A stretch of 64,000 nucleotides of DNA, from the NCBI GenBank assembly GCA_002211745.1, contig CP022114.1, positions 2,078,645 to 2,142,644 on the forward strand, read 5' to 3'. The DNA comes from Kluyvera genomosp. 3 (GTDB lineage: Bacteria > Pseudomonadota > Gammaproteobacteria > Enterobacterales > Enterobacteriaceae). Below the pieces are notes generated by a model, which was given only the letters and a program-made list of their open reading frames with translations, was not told the DNA's origin and searched no databases. Below are positions 10,360 to 24,369 of the stretch, piece after piece. A program made the translations under genes and the position numbers. Each line of letters starts with the position of its first letter. Within the stretch, counting starts at the first letter, position 1.

Positions 10360-10956
10360 ATGGAATTTTATGTACATACTTACTGTTCTTACACCAGGCA
10401 GGGAGTTTTGGGGCTCATCGATGATTTTTTTGAAAATTCAGATTCTACTGATGTTATCCATATTTTTGATCTCATTGAGAATCCGCACCCTATATTGTTA
10501 TTGAGTAAAATCAAGAAATATATGCGTATGACGTCAGATGAGCCGCAAAAAATACTTGCTGTTTGCAATAAGCAGACGGCTGATTTTTTGAGAAAGTTCA
10601 ATATATTATGTATTACACCTACAGAGTCGGTGTTAAATTGGGTAGAAATTTTAAAAAAGGCCAAAGGCTATACTAAGTGGTCTGTTGCCAGCATTCCAGA
10701 GTTAGAACATCATTATTCGTCAAAGTCATTGACAAGTAGGGATTTTTTTATCCTGGAGCATTTGTGTAAAGGGTATTCGTTTGCTCAAATATCTGAACTC
10801 AGTGGTCTGGATGCAAAGATTGTTTACGCCAGACTTAGTAAGATAAAGCATGAGTTTGACTTAAAAAGGAACAACCTTCATCTTGCTTACGATTTCGTTT
10901 CAGAATCAATGGGGAATTTTCATGGTTATTATAAACAGTCAGGTTCGGCCTTTTAA
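10360..10956 (+). CDS. LuxR-type HTH regulator (adhesin locus pair, second member)
   Basis: 198 residues. The C-terminal third is a LuxR/GerE helix-turn-helix (SLTSRDFFILEHLCKGYSFA, then ISELSGLDAKIVYARLSKIK). The N-terminal 120 residues form an unassigned alpha/beta domain resembling a degenerate receiver; I see no clear phospho-acceptor Asp pocket. It starts at ATG 10360, 5 bases after the previous stop. It has the same architecture and a similar length (207 residues) as the protein at 46929-47552 next to the fimbrial operon. Probably controls the autotransporter; target not demonstrable from sequence. Confidence 0.65.
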   Translation: MEFYVHTYCSYTRQGVLGLIDDFFENSDSTDVIHIFDLIENPHPILLLSKIKKYMRMTSDEPQKILAVCNKQTADFLRKFNILCITPTESVLNWVEILKKAKGYTKWSVASIPELEHHYSSKSLTSRDFFILEHLCKGYSFAQISELSGLDAKIVYARLSKIKHEFDLKRNNLHLAYDFVSESMGNFHGYYKQSGSAF

Positions 10957-11351
10957 AGTACAGGTTTCTCCTAATCATTTACGCCAGGTATTCTGAAACT
11001 GCCCAAAGCGGAAAGATAAAAATAAAGAACATTATTACATAGTTTCAACGCATAGGCTGTGTGTCGGCGATAGTTATATTTATCCTTACTTAGCATAAGC
11101 CTCATGAGGGTGATGAGGTGATTTGTGACGTTCTCGTCTGGTACTCCCAGGCAAAGTGGGGGGTAACCTCGACGAAATCGAAATTGAAGAAAATGCGGGA
11201 GAAGGCGAAGCAATTCATCCAGCCAGAAAAAGAGAACGGCCCAAAAGCAGGGCCGTTCTAATCTCAAAATCCCGTATTCCGTTCATTCAAGGTCACTTAA
11301 GTATATGGCGTGATAACCATATGCTTCTTTGTCGACATCGCCGCTCAGGCA
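10957..11351. other. Intergenic region between the regulators and spoVR
   Basis: About 395 bp between convergent genes. It holds the spoVR terminator at 11225-11258. A 98-codon minus-strand frame here has no visible domain or ribosome site and reads through the terminator stem, so I do not call it. Confidence 0.6.
11225..11258 (-). terminator. Rho-independent terminator after spoVR
   Basis: On the minus strand a GAACGGCCC stem (loop TGCTTTT) is followed by TCTCTTTTTCTGG. It lies about 95 bases beyond the spoVR stop. Confidence 0.8.
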
Positions 11352-12881
11352 CTACAACGCATTCGGCCTTGGTGGGCAGCGTTCCAGCAGCTCAATGCTA
11401 CCGTCAGCGTTCTGCTGCTCCAGATGTACATCAAACCCCACAGGCGATGGACATGTTTCAGCACCTCTTTGCGGCCTTTATCCAGCGGTGCGCGGTTATG
11501 TGGCACGTAGCGCAAGGTCAACGAACGGTCGCCGCGCAGATCGACATTCCACACCTGAATATTCGGCTCAAGATTACTGAGGTTGTACTGAGAGGAGAGC
11601 TGTGAGCGGATTTCCCGATAGCCTCTTCGTTGTGGATAGCCGAAATCTCCAGATAATTATTACGGTCGTCGTCCAGAACGGTAAACAGCCGGAAATCACG
11701 CATGATTTTCGGCGACAGGAACTGGCTGATAAAGCTCTCGTCCTTAAAATCACGCATTGCAAAGTGCAGGGTGGTCAGCCAGTCGGAACCGGCGATATCC
11801 GGGAACCAGTATTTGTCCTCTTCGGTCGGATTCTGACAAATGCGCTTAATGTCCTGGAACATGGCAAAGCCCAGCGCATACGGGTTGATACCGCTATACC
11901 ACGGGCTGTTGTAGGGTGGCTGGAACACCACGTTGGTGTGACTGTGCAGAAATTCCAGCATAAAGCGCTCGGTCACTTTGCCTTCATCATACAGGTGGTT
12001 AAGGATGGTATAGTGCCAGAAGGTCGCCCAGCCTTCGTTCATCACCTGCGTCTGTTTCTGCGGGTAGAAATACTGGCTAACCTTACGCACGATACGCAGA
12101 ATCTCGCGCTGCCACGGCTCCAGTAGCGGCGCGTTCTTTTCCATAAAGTACAGCAGGTTCTCCTGCGGCTCGGACGGGTAGCGGCGCGCGGACTCGACGG
12201 CTTTCTCTTCATCGCGCTTCGGTAGGGTGCGCCACAGCGTATTCACCTGGCTTTGCAGATACTCTTCACGGCTTTTTTGCCGCGCTTTTTCTTCCTGCAT
12301 CGAGATTTTTGACGGCCGTTTATAGCGGTCAACGCCGTAGTTCATCAGCGCGTGGCACGAGTCGAGCAGACGTTCCACTTCATCCACGCCGTAGCGCTCT
12401 TCACATTCGGTAATGTATTTACGGGCGAACAGCAGATAGTCGACGATCGAGCTGGCATCGGTCCAGCTGCGGAACAGGTAGTTGTTTTTAAAGAATGAGT
12501 TGTGTCCGTAGCAGGCGTGCGCCATCACCAGCGCCTGCATGGTGATGGTGTTCTCTTCCATCAGATAGGCAATACAGGGTTGGAGTTAATGACAATTTCA
12601 TAGGCCAGCCCTTGCTGCCCGTGCTTATACTGGCGCTCGGTCTCAATAAACTTTTTACCAAACGACCAGTGGGGGTAGTTAATCGGCATCCCGACGCTGG
12701 AGTAAGCATCCATCATCTGCTCGGAGGTAATGACTTCAATCTGATGCGGGTAGGTATCCAGTCGGTACAGCTTCGCCACCCGGTCGATTTCCGCCAGGTA
12801 GGTTTCCAGCAGCGAAAACGTCCAGTCGGGTCCATCGCTCAGACGAGTTGCATCCTTATTCATCGAGTCAATCGTAGCCAT
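11352..12881 (-). CDS. ycgB: SpoVR family protein YcgB (three frameshifts in the sequence)
   Basis: 510 residues after repair, the E. coli length. Highly conserved throughout, for example PHQIEVITSEQMMDAYSSVG and the HHxxH-free metal-protease-like core NEGWATFWHYTILNHLYDEG. Enterobacterial SpoVR proteins are stationary-phase proteins of unknown activity, often linked to the YeaG-YeaH kinase system. Single bases appear lost near 12577 (NPCIAYLMEEN), 11625 (HNEEGYRE) and 11437 (RLWGFDVHLEQQ). The true end is PRPNAL with TAG at 11352-11354. Start MATIDSMNKD at 12881 as in E. coli. Confidence 0.93.
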
Positions 12882-13097
12882 TAGCGCGCCCTCATTGTTG
12901 GCGACTCTCTCTGTCTGGAGAGCCTCTCTTCAAGAATAGAACACCGCAGAAATTCTGTAACAACCGCCTTTTCTAAACTTCATGATTTATTCATTTTAGT
13001 GGCGATATTTTTGCTTGTTCTCAGCATTTTATGCTGACAAAAAATAGCGTGCAGCAGGAGATATCAACTTCGTCGTCACCCCGCAGCATGCGCGCTG

Positions 13098-13113
13098 TGT
13101 GAAGTAAGTCACC
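13098..13113. promoter_or_regulatory. Putative CRP site upstream of dadA
   Basis: TGTGA-N6-TCACC at about 100 bases before the dadA start, in the 325-bp spoVR-dadA divergent region. The E. coli dad operon is known to be controlled by CRP and Lrp. The rest of this region is AT-rich and fits Lrp binding, but I cannot place individual Lrp sites. Confidence 0.6.
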
Positions 13114-13137
13114 ATAAAAAAAGCGTATGTTGAATAA

Positions 13138-15580
<2,443 letters not shown>

Positions 15581-15591
15581 CGTTTGTGCGT

Positions 15592-15662
15592 TTGCCCGGT
15601 GGCGCTGCGCTTACCGGCCTACAGCCGTTTGCTACTCTCGCAAGCCAGCGCCATCGGGCAAC
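15592..15662. repeat. REP/BIME-like palindrome
   Basis: TGCCCGGTGGCGCTGCGCTT...CGGCCTAC and the inverted GCCAGCGCCATCGGGCAA form an imperfect stem between the convergent genes dadX and cvrA. This REP type is common in Enterobacter and Klebsiella intergenic spaces, where it stabilises mRNA 3' ends. Confidence 0.8.
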
Positions 15663-15669
15663 AACCTGG

Positions 15670-17402
<1,733 letters not shown>

Positions 17403-17493
17403 TCACGCACTCCCCTAATCGTGCTTGCTGGTAACAAAACGTTACCATAATTAGGGCGCGAACATTGGACTAATAAGCGGTATTTATTGTTTT

Positions 17494-18407
17494 TTATTCA
17501 CTTAATACGGGATGACCGCTCAGCGTGAGCATTGAATGACCGGATGCGTGGGTTAACTGTGCCTGTGCGCCCAGTGCCAGGGTCACCGTGCGCTGCTCAT
17601 GGCCGAAATCGAGCCCGGTGATCAACGGGATTGGCAAACGTGAACGCAGGTAATCATACATGGCGTTCAGATCGTAGCCTGCGTCGTAATCATTCGGCGC
17701 CGCGCCGGTAAAACTCCCCAACACAATGGCTCGCTGACGCGACAAAATGCCCGCGTGCAGCAGCTGTAGCAGCATGCGTTCGACGCGGAACGGATGTTCG
17801 TTGATGTCCTCGAGCACCAGAATGCCATCGCGGATCTCCGGGAGCCACGGTGTGCCAATCAGCGAAACGATCATCGCCAGGTTGCCGCCCCACAGCGTTC
17901 CCTCAGCTTCACAAGCCGGGCCGTTGCCCTGCCATTCCACGGAATAGGTCGGATTTTTCAGCGCCAGCCAGAAGTGCCGTTCGGTGAAGTCGTTCAGCGT
18001 TTCGGCGCCAAAGTTACCGGCCAGCATCGGCCCGCTAAAGGTGACGACATTGCCCAGGGCCAGCAGCCCCATCTGGATAACGGTAAAATCGCTGTGGCCG
18101 CAAATAAGCAGCGGATCGCGCAGCTGGCGAGCAATCAGCCCCTGCCAGTCGATGCGCTCAAGTAAACGACTTGCGCCGTAGCCGCCGCGTACCGGCATGA
18201 CAATCTGATTTTTCCCGCCCAGCGTCACAAGACCGTTAAGATCGCTCAACCGTTCGCTTTCTGAACCGGCGAAACGACGGTCGCGACGGGCGATAACCTG
18301 TTGATGAGCGACCTGATGTCCGGCCTCTTCTAATCGCGATACCCGCGCAGCGCGGCGGATTGGTTAATGCAGTAGCCGGAAGGGGCGATAAGATGAAACT
18401 GGGACAT
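17494..18407 (-). CDS. ldcA: L,D-carboxypeptidase LdcA (one frameshift)
   Basis: Cytoplasmic murein tetrapeptide carboxypeptidase (S66 family) that removes the terminal D-Ala from recycled tetrapeptides. The nucleophile motif GHSDFT lies near residue 106; the catalytic Glu and His are in LVLEDINEHPFR and DFGHEQRTV. Repaired length 304 as in E. coli. One G is missing in the GGGG run near 18345 (AALRGVSRLEEAGHQ). Start MSQFHLIAPSGYCI at 18407. Divergent from emtA, as in E. coli. Confidence 0.93.
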
Positions 18408-18500
18408 GGCATTTCCTTGCTGAGTACGAAACGAGTATCATGCCGCCTGAGCCAGTGGTTGTCATTAACGGCAGCAAAGTTCAGCTAAAAGGATAGATGC

Positions 18501-19110
18501 GTGAAATTAAGATGGTTTGCTTTTTTAATTGTATTACTCGCCGGGTGTAGCTCTAAATCGGATTACCGAAATCCCCCTGGAACCCTGAGGTGCCGGTAAA
18601 GCGAGCGATGCAGTGGATGCCTATTAGCGAAAAAGCCGGTGCGGCATGGGGCGTCAGCCCACGCTTGATCACCGCGATTATTGCCGTGGAGTCCGGCGGG
18701 AACCCGACGCTGGTCAGCAAATCAAACGCGGTTGGCTTGATGCAACTGAAGGCCTCCACCTCCGGGCTGGACGTCTACCGTTATATGGGCTGGAGCGGCC
18801 AGCCGTCGACCAGCGAGCTGAAAAACCCGGAGCGTAATATCTCAATGGGAGCGGCCTATCTGAGCATTCTGGAGCACGGTTCACTGGCGGCATTAGCGAC
18901 CCGGAAGTGATGCAGTATGCGCTGGTGGTGTCCTATGCGAACGGTGCCGGTGCGCTGCTGCGCACCTTCTCATCCGATCGTAAAAAGGCGATTGCGGAAA
19001 TCAACGAACTGGATAAGGACGAGTTCTTCGAGCATGTGGTGAAGAACCATCCGGCGCCGCAGGCGCCACGCTATATCTGGAAAGTACAGAAAGCGATGGA
19101 CGCCATGTAG
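18501..19110 (+). CDS. emtA: Membrane-bound endo-lytic transglycosylase E (two frameshifts)
   Basis: Outer-membrane lipoprotein that cleaves peptidoglycan endolytically. GTG start at 18501, signal peptide with lipobox LLAGC, SLT domain with catalytic Glu in [10 protein letters not shown] and GLMQLKAS. Repaired length 203 equals E. coli. One C is lost in the run at 18570 ([12 protein letters not shown]) and one G near 18890 ([13 protein letters not shown]). Ends immediately before the ycgR stop on the opposite strand; the two genes abut tail to tail. Confidence 0.93.
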
Positions 19111-19840
19111 TTAGCGGACGTTATTGGCCCGTTCGCGGCCTCTCGCTCCAGTGAAAAGATAATGCGCTGGAGCGAGCGTTCAAGTACCGGCGTCATATGC
19201 AGAAAACGAAAGCTCAGGCGCGGGGTGACAATCGTTTCGTTCTTGCTATCAACCACCTTACGTTCGCTGATCGCCAGCAGTTGCGCATCAAAGCGGAAAC
19301 GTCCCATTGTCCCATATCCAGCTCAATCTCTTTCAGCTCCATTCCGGGAACCAGAATTTCTGGCGTCGGTCCATCCAGTAGCGCGCCCATCCCTCCCAGC
19401 GAGAGATCAAACAGCCGAAAGCGGAGCGGGGTTTTATTCGGCAGCGTGGCGACACCATAGTAGGGCGGATGCAGCGGCGCGGGCATGCGGAAATATTCGC
19501 GACGTTGAATAAACCACACTGCTGGCGGCGTCGGCATCACAAAGGCCGGTAACCCCTGATAATCTTCAACCTGCATTTCAGCAACGGTAAATTCTATTTT
19601 TGCACCATTGGTTTCCGCCACGATGCTGATATTTTTTGCCGTTCGAGCGGCGTCGTTATCTGCTTCCCGGCTGCCAAAATCAATAACCAAACGTTGCTGG
19701 CTGGCATCGAGAATGCGGCTAATAAATTGCCGTGAAGACCAGCTCACGCGCAGCGCGGCGTTAGCCTGCTGAAGATCGCGGAGAATATTTAATACGGCTA
19801 ACGGATTTTGCTTAAGAAACTGTGCGTTATGCTCACTCAC
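19111..19840 (-). CDS. ycgR: c-di-GMP-binding flagellar brake protein YcgR (two frameshifts)
   Basis: YcgR-N domain (residues 1-110) and PilZ domain (about 115-235). The c-di-GMP motif is complete: RREYFR and, 30-odd residues on, DLSLGGMG. When c-di-GMP is high the protein binds the flagellar motor and slows it. Repaired length 243 (E. coli 244). A G is missing near 19310 (GQWGRFRFDAQL) and a C near 19138 (EREARERANNVR), giving the stop at 19111-19113. A sigma-28 promoter lies 36 bases upstream. Confidence 0.93.
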
Positions 19841-19875
19841 CTGAAATGGCTCCTGAATGGCAGGTTCTCTATGAG

Positions 19876-19902
19876 ATATCGGCGTCCAGAAACAGAACTT
19901 CA
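19876..19902 (-). promoter_or_regulatory. FliA (sigma-28) promoter of ycgR
   Basis: On the minus strand TGAAGTTC, an 11-base spacer and GCCGATAT match the flagellar class 3 consensus TAAAGTTT-N11-GCCGATAA, with exact spacing. It places ycgR in the flagellar regulon, as known for E. coli. Confidence 0.85.
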
Positions 19903-20109
19903 GCGTCTAAATAAAAATATTTAACATTACGCCAGATCTGCGCTGTGCAACGGACTTAAGGCAGTGCCTACATCAATATTCGTATTTATCCGTATAAAAT
20001 ATCATCGCCATACCAGGTTTTTTAAGAACAATTACCTATACTTGAAACATTAGCGGCGCAGAATGTCGGCGCTTTTATTGCTGTTAATGGAACAGGAGAG
20101 GTGGGAAAA

Positions 20110-20363
20110 ATGGGTATTATTACCTGGATTATTTTTGGTCTGATTGCCGGTGTTATTGCCAAATTCATTATGCCGGGACGCGATGGGGTGGTTTTATCCT
20201 CACCTGTATCCTGGGGATAGTGGGTGCGGTAGTGGGTGGTTGGCTCGCGACCACGTTCGGCATCGGTGGCAGCGTCACCGGTTTTAACCTGCACAGCTTC
20301 CTGGTAGCCGTGGTAGGCGCCATCGTTGTGCTGGCGGTATTCCGCCTGATTCGCCGCGAATAA
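20110..20363 (+). CDS. ymgE: GlsB/YeaQ/YmgE family membrane protein (one frameshift)
   Basis: 84-residue, glycine-rich inner-membrane protein with three short hydrophobic segments, same length as E. coli YmgE (transglycosylase-associated family, stress-linked, function unknown). A G is missing in the GGGG run near 20185 (PGRDGGGFILTC). AGGAGAGG ribosome site before ATG 20110. It marks the end of the E. coli-like gene order; genes beyond it are not at this place in E. coli. Confidence 0.92.
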
Positions 20364-20372
20364 TGTCTTCCT

Positions 20373-20395
20373 ACGGCCCGTCAGGGCCGTTTCTT
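20373..20395 (+). terminator. Terminator after ymgE
   Basis: ACGGCCC stem, GTCA loop, GGGCCGT, then TTCTT, 10 bases after the ymgE stop. Confidence 0.75.
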
Positions 20396-20467
20396 GCTTC
20401 GACAAAAATCCGATCTAGATCACATTTCTATATCCCTTCGTATTTTGTTGTTGAATAGCAAATGCGG

Positions 20468-20486
20468 ATGATAATAATTATCGTTC
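20468..20486. promoter_or_regulatory. Putative Fur box
   Basis: ATGATAATAATTATCGTTC, 26 bases before the TonB-receptor start, matches most of the GATAATGATAATCATTATC consensus and overlaps where the promoter should be. Predicts iron-repressed expression. Confidence 0.75.
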
Positions 20487-20511
20487 TTTGTTCTTTTTGA
20501 GCTTAACGATA

Positions 20512-22614
20512 ATGAATAACGCCGTTTTCCGCCTTTGCGCACTCTCTGGGATGATAACACTCGCGCTTGCGTCGCAGGCCTATGCCGATAATAACGAATC
20601 CACTATGGTCGTGAACGCCTCCGGCGAGGGAGCGAACTGGCCGCCTGGACCAACAGCGCCACCAAATCCGCGGTGGCGGAGAGTAAAACGCCGCAGGTTA
20701 TCAACACTATCGGTCAGCATGAAATCACCCTGCGCCACGCTGCCTCGGTGAATGAGATTCTGCGCTATGCGCCTGGGGTAACGACCGAGTCGCGCGGCAG
20801 CACGACCTACATGAGCGAATACAAGATTCGCGGCTTTAACGTCGACAACGAATTCTATAACGGCCTCCAGTTGCCCTATAACGTGACCGGTAATACCAAA
20901 GCGCGGATAGACCCGCTGCTGGTTGAAAGCGTCGATATCCTCAAAGGGCCTTCCTCGGTGCTCTACGGTAGCGGTTCACCGGGCGGGCTGGTGAATATTC
21001 AGGGGAAGAAACCACAGACCACGCCGCGCACGGAAGTCGGCTTCAATACTGGCACCCGTAACCTGAAAGAGGGCTACCTTGACTCAACCGGACGCATCGC
21101 CGACAGCGACTGGAGCTATCGCCTGCTGGGTAAAGCGACTGAGGGTGACGATCAGCCTCATACCACACGTTATGAAGATTATCTGGTGGCGCCCAGCGTG
21201 ACGTGGCAGCCAAGCGATAAAACCCGCCTGACGCTGGATGCGCTGGCGCAAAATACCCCAAGCCTGACGCCGTCTAACCCGCTGCCGCTTTCCTATTTGC
21301 GATCCAGCTACGCCAATAAACGCGATTATGCCGGTGACGACTGGAACGGCTTCAAGCAACGCCAGTGGATGGTGGGCTACAGCTTTGAACACCAATTTGA
21401 TAACGGCTGGGGAATTGCGCAGAAAGCGCGTTACTTTGATATCGACAGCCATCAGCGGAGCGTCTATTCCACCGGTAACGCGGGGAACCCGGTTTATGAA
21501 CTGAACCGCTTTGCCTATACCACAGACGAAGATCTGCATAGCTTCAATATCGACAACCAGATCACGCGGACGTTGGCGGTGGGCGACTGGCAGCACCACC
21601 TGCTGGCAGGGTTCGACTATCAGAAGCTGAATTCGCACTATCATTATCGCTATGCGTCGACGACCCCGGGTATCGACATGCGCAACCCGGACTTTACGCA
21701 GGTGAATGAAGGGCGCTGGGACTGTACACTGCGCAGAAAAATCGCCTGTCGTACAACCAGAAAGGCTACTACCTGCAGGACCAGATGGCCTGGGGAGGCC
21801 TGAATATTCTCGCCAGCCTACGCTACGACGAATACCAGTCCGCGACAACCGACTACCTTAACCACGACGAGAAAACGTGGATCTCTCAGGATCGCGTGAC
21901 CAAACGCCTTGGCGTGCTGTACGCCTTTGACAATGGGCTGTCGCCGTTTATCAGCTACTCGGAAGGGTTTAAACCGGTGTCACCGGCTAACGGCCTGACG
22001 GCGGAACAGGTGAAACCTACCACCAGTAAGCAGGTGGAAGGCGGCGTGAAGTACCTGCTGGCGGACTATGCGACCACCTTTACCGCCTCAGTCTTCAACA
22101 TCCGACAGAAAAACGTGCTGAGCGCGGATCCGAGCTGGGTGTACCGCCAGACCGGGGAAATTGAGTCCAAAGGGCAGAACTGTCAGCTATCAGCCGCCCA
22201 ACAGACAATATTAACCTGATCGCCAACTACGCCTATACCCACGCCATCAACACCGAAGATGAGAGCTACCAGGGCAAGCGCCCGACGCAGATACCTGAAA
22301 ATGCCTTCAACCTGTGGGGCGACTATACCTTCGACCAGAGCCTGGTGCGCGGGCTGACGATCGGCGCGGGGCGCGCTACACTGGTCCGATGGAAATTTCG
22401 CCGGATAACAAGGCGGGTAAACTGGGGGCACAACGCAGTACGATATGTCGCTGTCTTACGATATGTCCGCCGTGGACAGCAGCCTTGCTGGGCTCATGGT
22501 GAAAGCCAGCGCGCAGAACCTGACCAACAAAGAGACGTTGACCTGTTATGACAGCACCAACTGCTGGATTGGTCGCGATCGAACCGTGCAGGTGGGGCGA
22601 GCTATACCTTCTGA
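20512..22614 (+). CDS. TonB-dependent ferric-siderophore receptor, FhuA/FoxA-like (six frameshifts)
   Basis: Outer-membrane 22-strand receptor, 702 residues after repair. Signal peptide ending ASQAYA, TonB-box region (TMVVNA), plug domain with PGVTTESRG, YKIRGF and ILKGPSSVLYGSGSPGGLVN, then the barrel ending VQVGASYTF. The plug is closest to hydroxamate receptors (FhuA, FhuE, FoxA); ferrioxamine is a guess. Bases are lost near 20632, 21720, 22173, 22369, 22425 and 22598; the total restores an open frame exactly. A Fur box precedes it. No ABC transporter or siderophore genes adjoin it, so it must rely on a shared inner-membrane system. Confidence 0.88.
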
Positions 22615-22616
22615 TG

Positions 22617-22693
22617 GTAGGCCGGATAAGCGCAGCGCCATCCGGCAGCTACGCATCATGCCGGATGGCGGCGAAACGCCTTATCCGGCCTAC
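22617..22693. repeat. REP/BIME palindrome
   Basis: GTAGGCCGGATAAGCGCAGC...CCGGATGGCGGC...CCTTATCCGGCCTAC: two inverted REP units between the convergent TonB receptor and the HpaX-like transporter. Likely serves as 3'-end hairpin for both. Confidence 0.9.
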
Positions 22694-22723
22694 GTGATAA
22701 TTCCGGGTCGCCTGGACGTGGGT

Positions 22724-24114
22724 TTACGCCGACTCCGGGGCTGCGCCAGATACCGCATTCTGGCGTTGCGCGGCTTTCATCGGAATAAACGCGACGATAA
22801 CGGCGCCCAGAATCAGGAAGCCGGCCACCATGTAGATCCCGGCGTTAAAGCTGCCGGTGACATCTTTCATCAGCCCCATCAGCAAAGGTCCCAGCGCCGC
22901 GCCGGTCATGCCGGTGCCGTTGATCACCGCGATGCCCAGGGCACGGGCACGCAGGGAGAGCGCGCGATCCGGCGTGGTCCAGAAGATAACCATCGCCGCA
23001 AAGGCGCCCATCGACGCCATCACGATCCCGGTAAATTGCAGGTGCGGGTTCGGGCTGGCGGCGGTGAGGATCCAGCCTGCCGCGGCGAACAGATAGGGCA
23101 GCAGGGTGTGCAGCTTACGCTCGTTGTAGCGGTCGGAACGTTTGCTCCACCAGATCATGCCGATGATCGTACAGACCTGCGGAATCGCGCTCAGCAGACC
23201 GATGGTGACGTTGCTGCTCTCGGCGTTAAAGCTACGCAGAATCAGCGGCGTCCAAACGCTCAGGGCGCTCAGCGTATTGGTCAGGCAGAAGTAGGCCAGG
23301 GTGTAGAGAATAATCGCCGGGTGAGTAGCTCGCGCAGCATACTTTTTTGCCCAACCGAGGCGGCCTGAATGGCGCTTTGGGTTTGCAATGCGTTGATTCG
23401 GTCGGCTTCCAGCATCTCGTTGAGGCAGGCTTTATCATCGTCGGTCAGCCATTTGGCCTTCGCCGGACTGTCGTCAAGCCAGAACCAGACCACCAGACCG
23501 AGCAGCACCGACGGGAAGCCTTCCAGCAGGAACAGCCACTGCCAGCCTTTCAGATTGAGCAGGCCATCCATGTTGAGAATGTAGCCAGACGCCAGGGACC
23601 CCAACGCCATGGTCACCGGCATGGCGATCATAAACAGCGCGTTGGCGCGAGCGCGATAATGTGCGGGGAACCAATAGGTTAAGTAATACAGCAGGCCTGG
23701 AAGAAAACCGGCTTCGGCAATACCCACCAGCATGCGCAGGGCGTACAGGCTGTTGGGTCCGGTGGCGAACAGCGTGGCGGTAGAGGCGATACCCCAGACG
23801 ATCATGAGAATGGCTATCCAGCGTCGCGCGCCAACGATGGTCAGCATCACGTTACTGGGAATACCGCAGACCACGTACATCACATAAAACAACGTGGTAG
23901 CGAGGCCAAACATAGTGCTGGTTAACCCGAGATCTTTTCCCATGGTTAGCCCGGCGAAGCCAATGTTGATGCGGTCGAGATAGGAAAACACAAACAGTAC
24001 GAATAAAAACACGATCAATCGGCGAAACAGCTTGTTGATCACCGCCTGCTGCCGCGCGTTGAGCGGCGCTGGACCGGAGGTCGACGTTGGTTCCAGAGAA
24101 GGGCTATCGTTCAT
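22724..24114 (-). CDS. HpaX-like MFS aromatic-acid transporter (one frameshift)
   Basis: 463 residues after repair, member of the anion:cation symporter branch of the MFS and very similar to 4-hydroxyphenylacetate permease HpaX (FVFSYLDRINIGFAGLTMGK, ALFMIAMPVTMALGS, NLKGWQWLFLLEG). Twelve membrane segments. A single base is lost near 23322. The ATG at 24114 has GGAG 8 bases upstream. It is divergently transcribed from the MarR regulator of the IAA cluster, so it probably imports indole-3-acetate or a related aromatic acid; the substrate is inferred from position only. Confidence 0.8.
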
Positions 24115-24369
24115 GAAAAGCTCCACATTGTGATTATGGTTATGGGTCGTACAGGCTGGCTAACGTATAGAGAACGTCCGCTGAAGGTGTCAATTTTATG
24201 TGTGAAAAATGATACGCAATTGTTATGTATGTGGCATTTGTGAATCATAATGCGATCTGCGTCGCTAAAAAGCCTCAGGCGCAGATCGACCCGGCATCAT
24301 CACGTCGGGACGGGGCGAAAGACACAGGGTATAATCGAAAAATCTGCGGCTTGTTTGGTAAGGAAACGC

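Noticed and set aside
5338-10956. Prophage or integrative element
   Set aside because: No integrase, transposase, attachment repeats or phage genes; only an adhesin and regulators.
10971-11267. 98-codon minus-strand frame downstream of the LuxR-like gene
   Set aside because: Reads through the spoVR terminator hairpin, lacks a ribosome site, and shows no domain.
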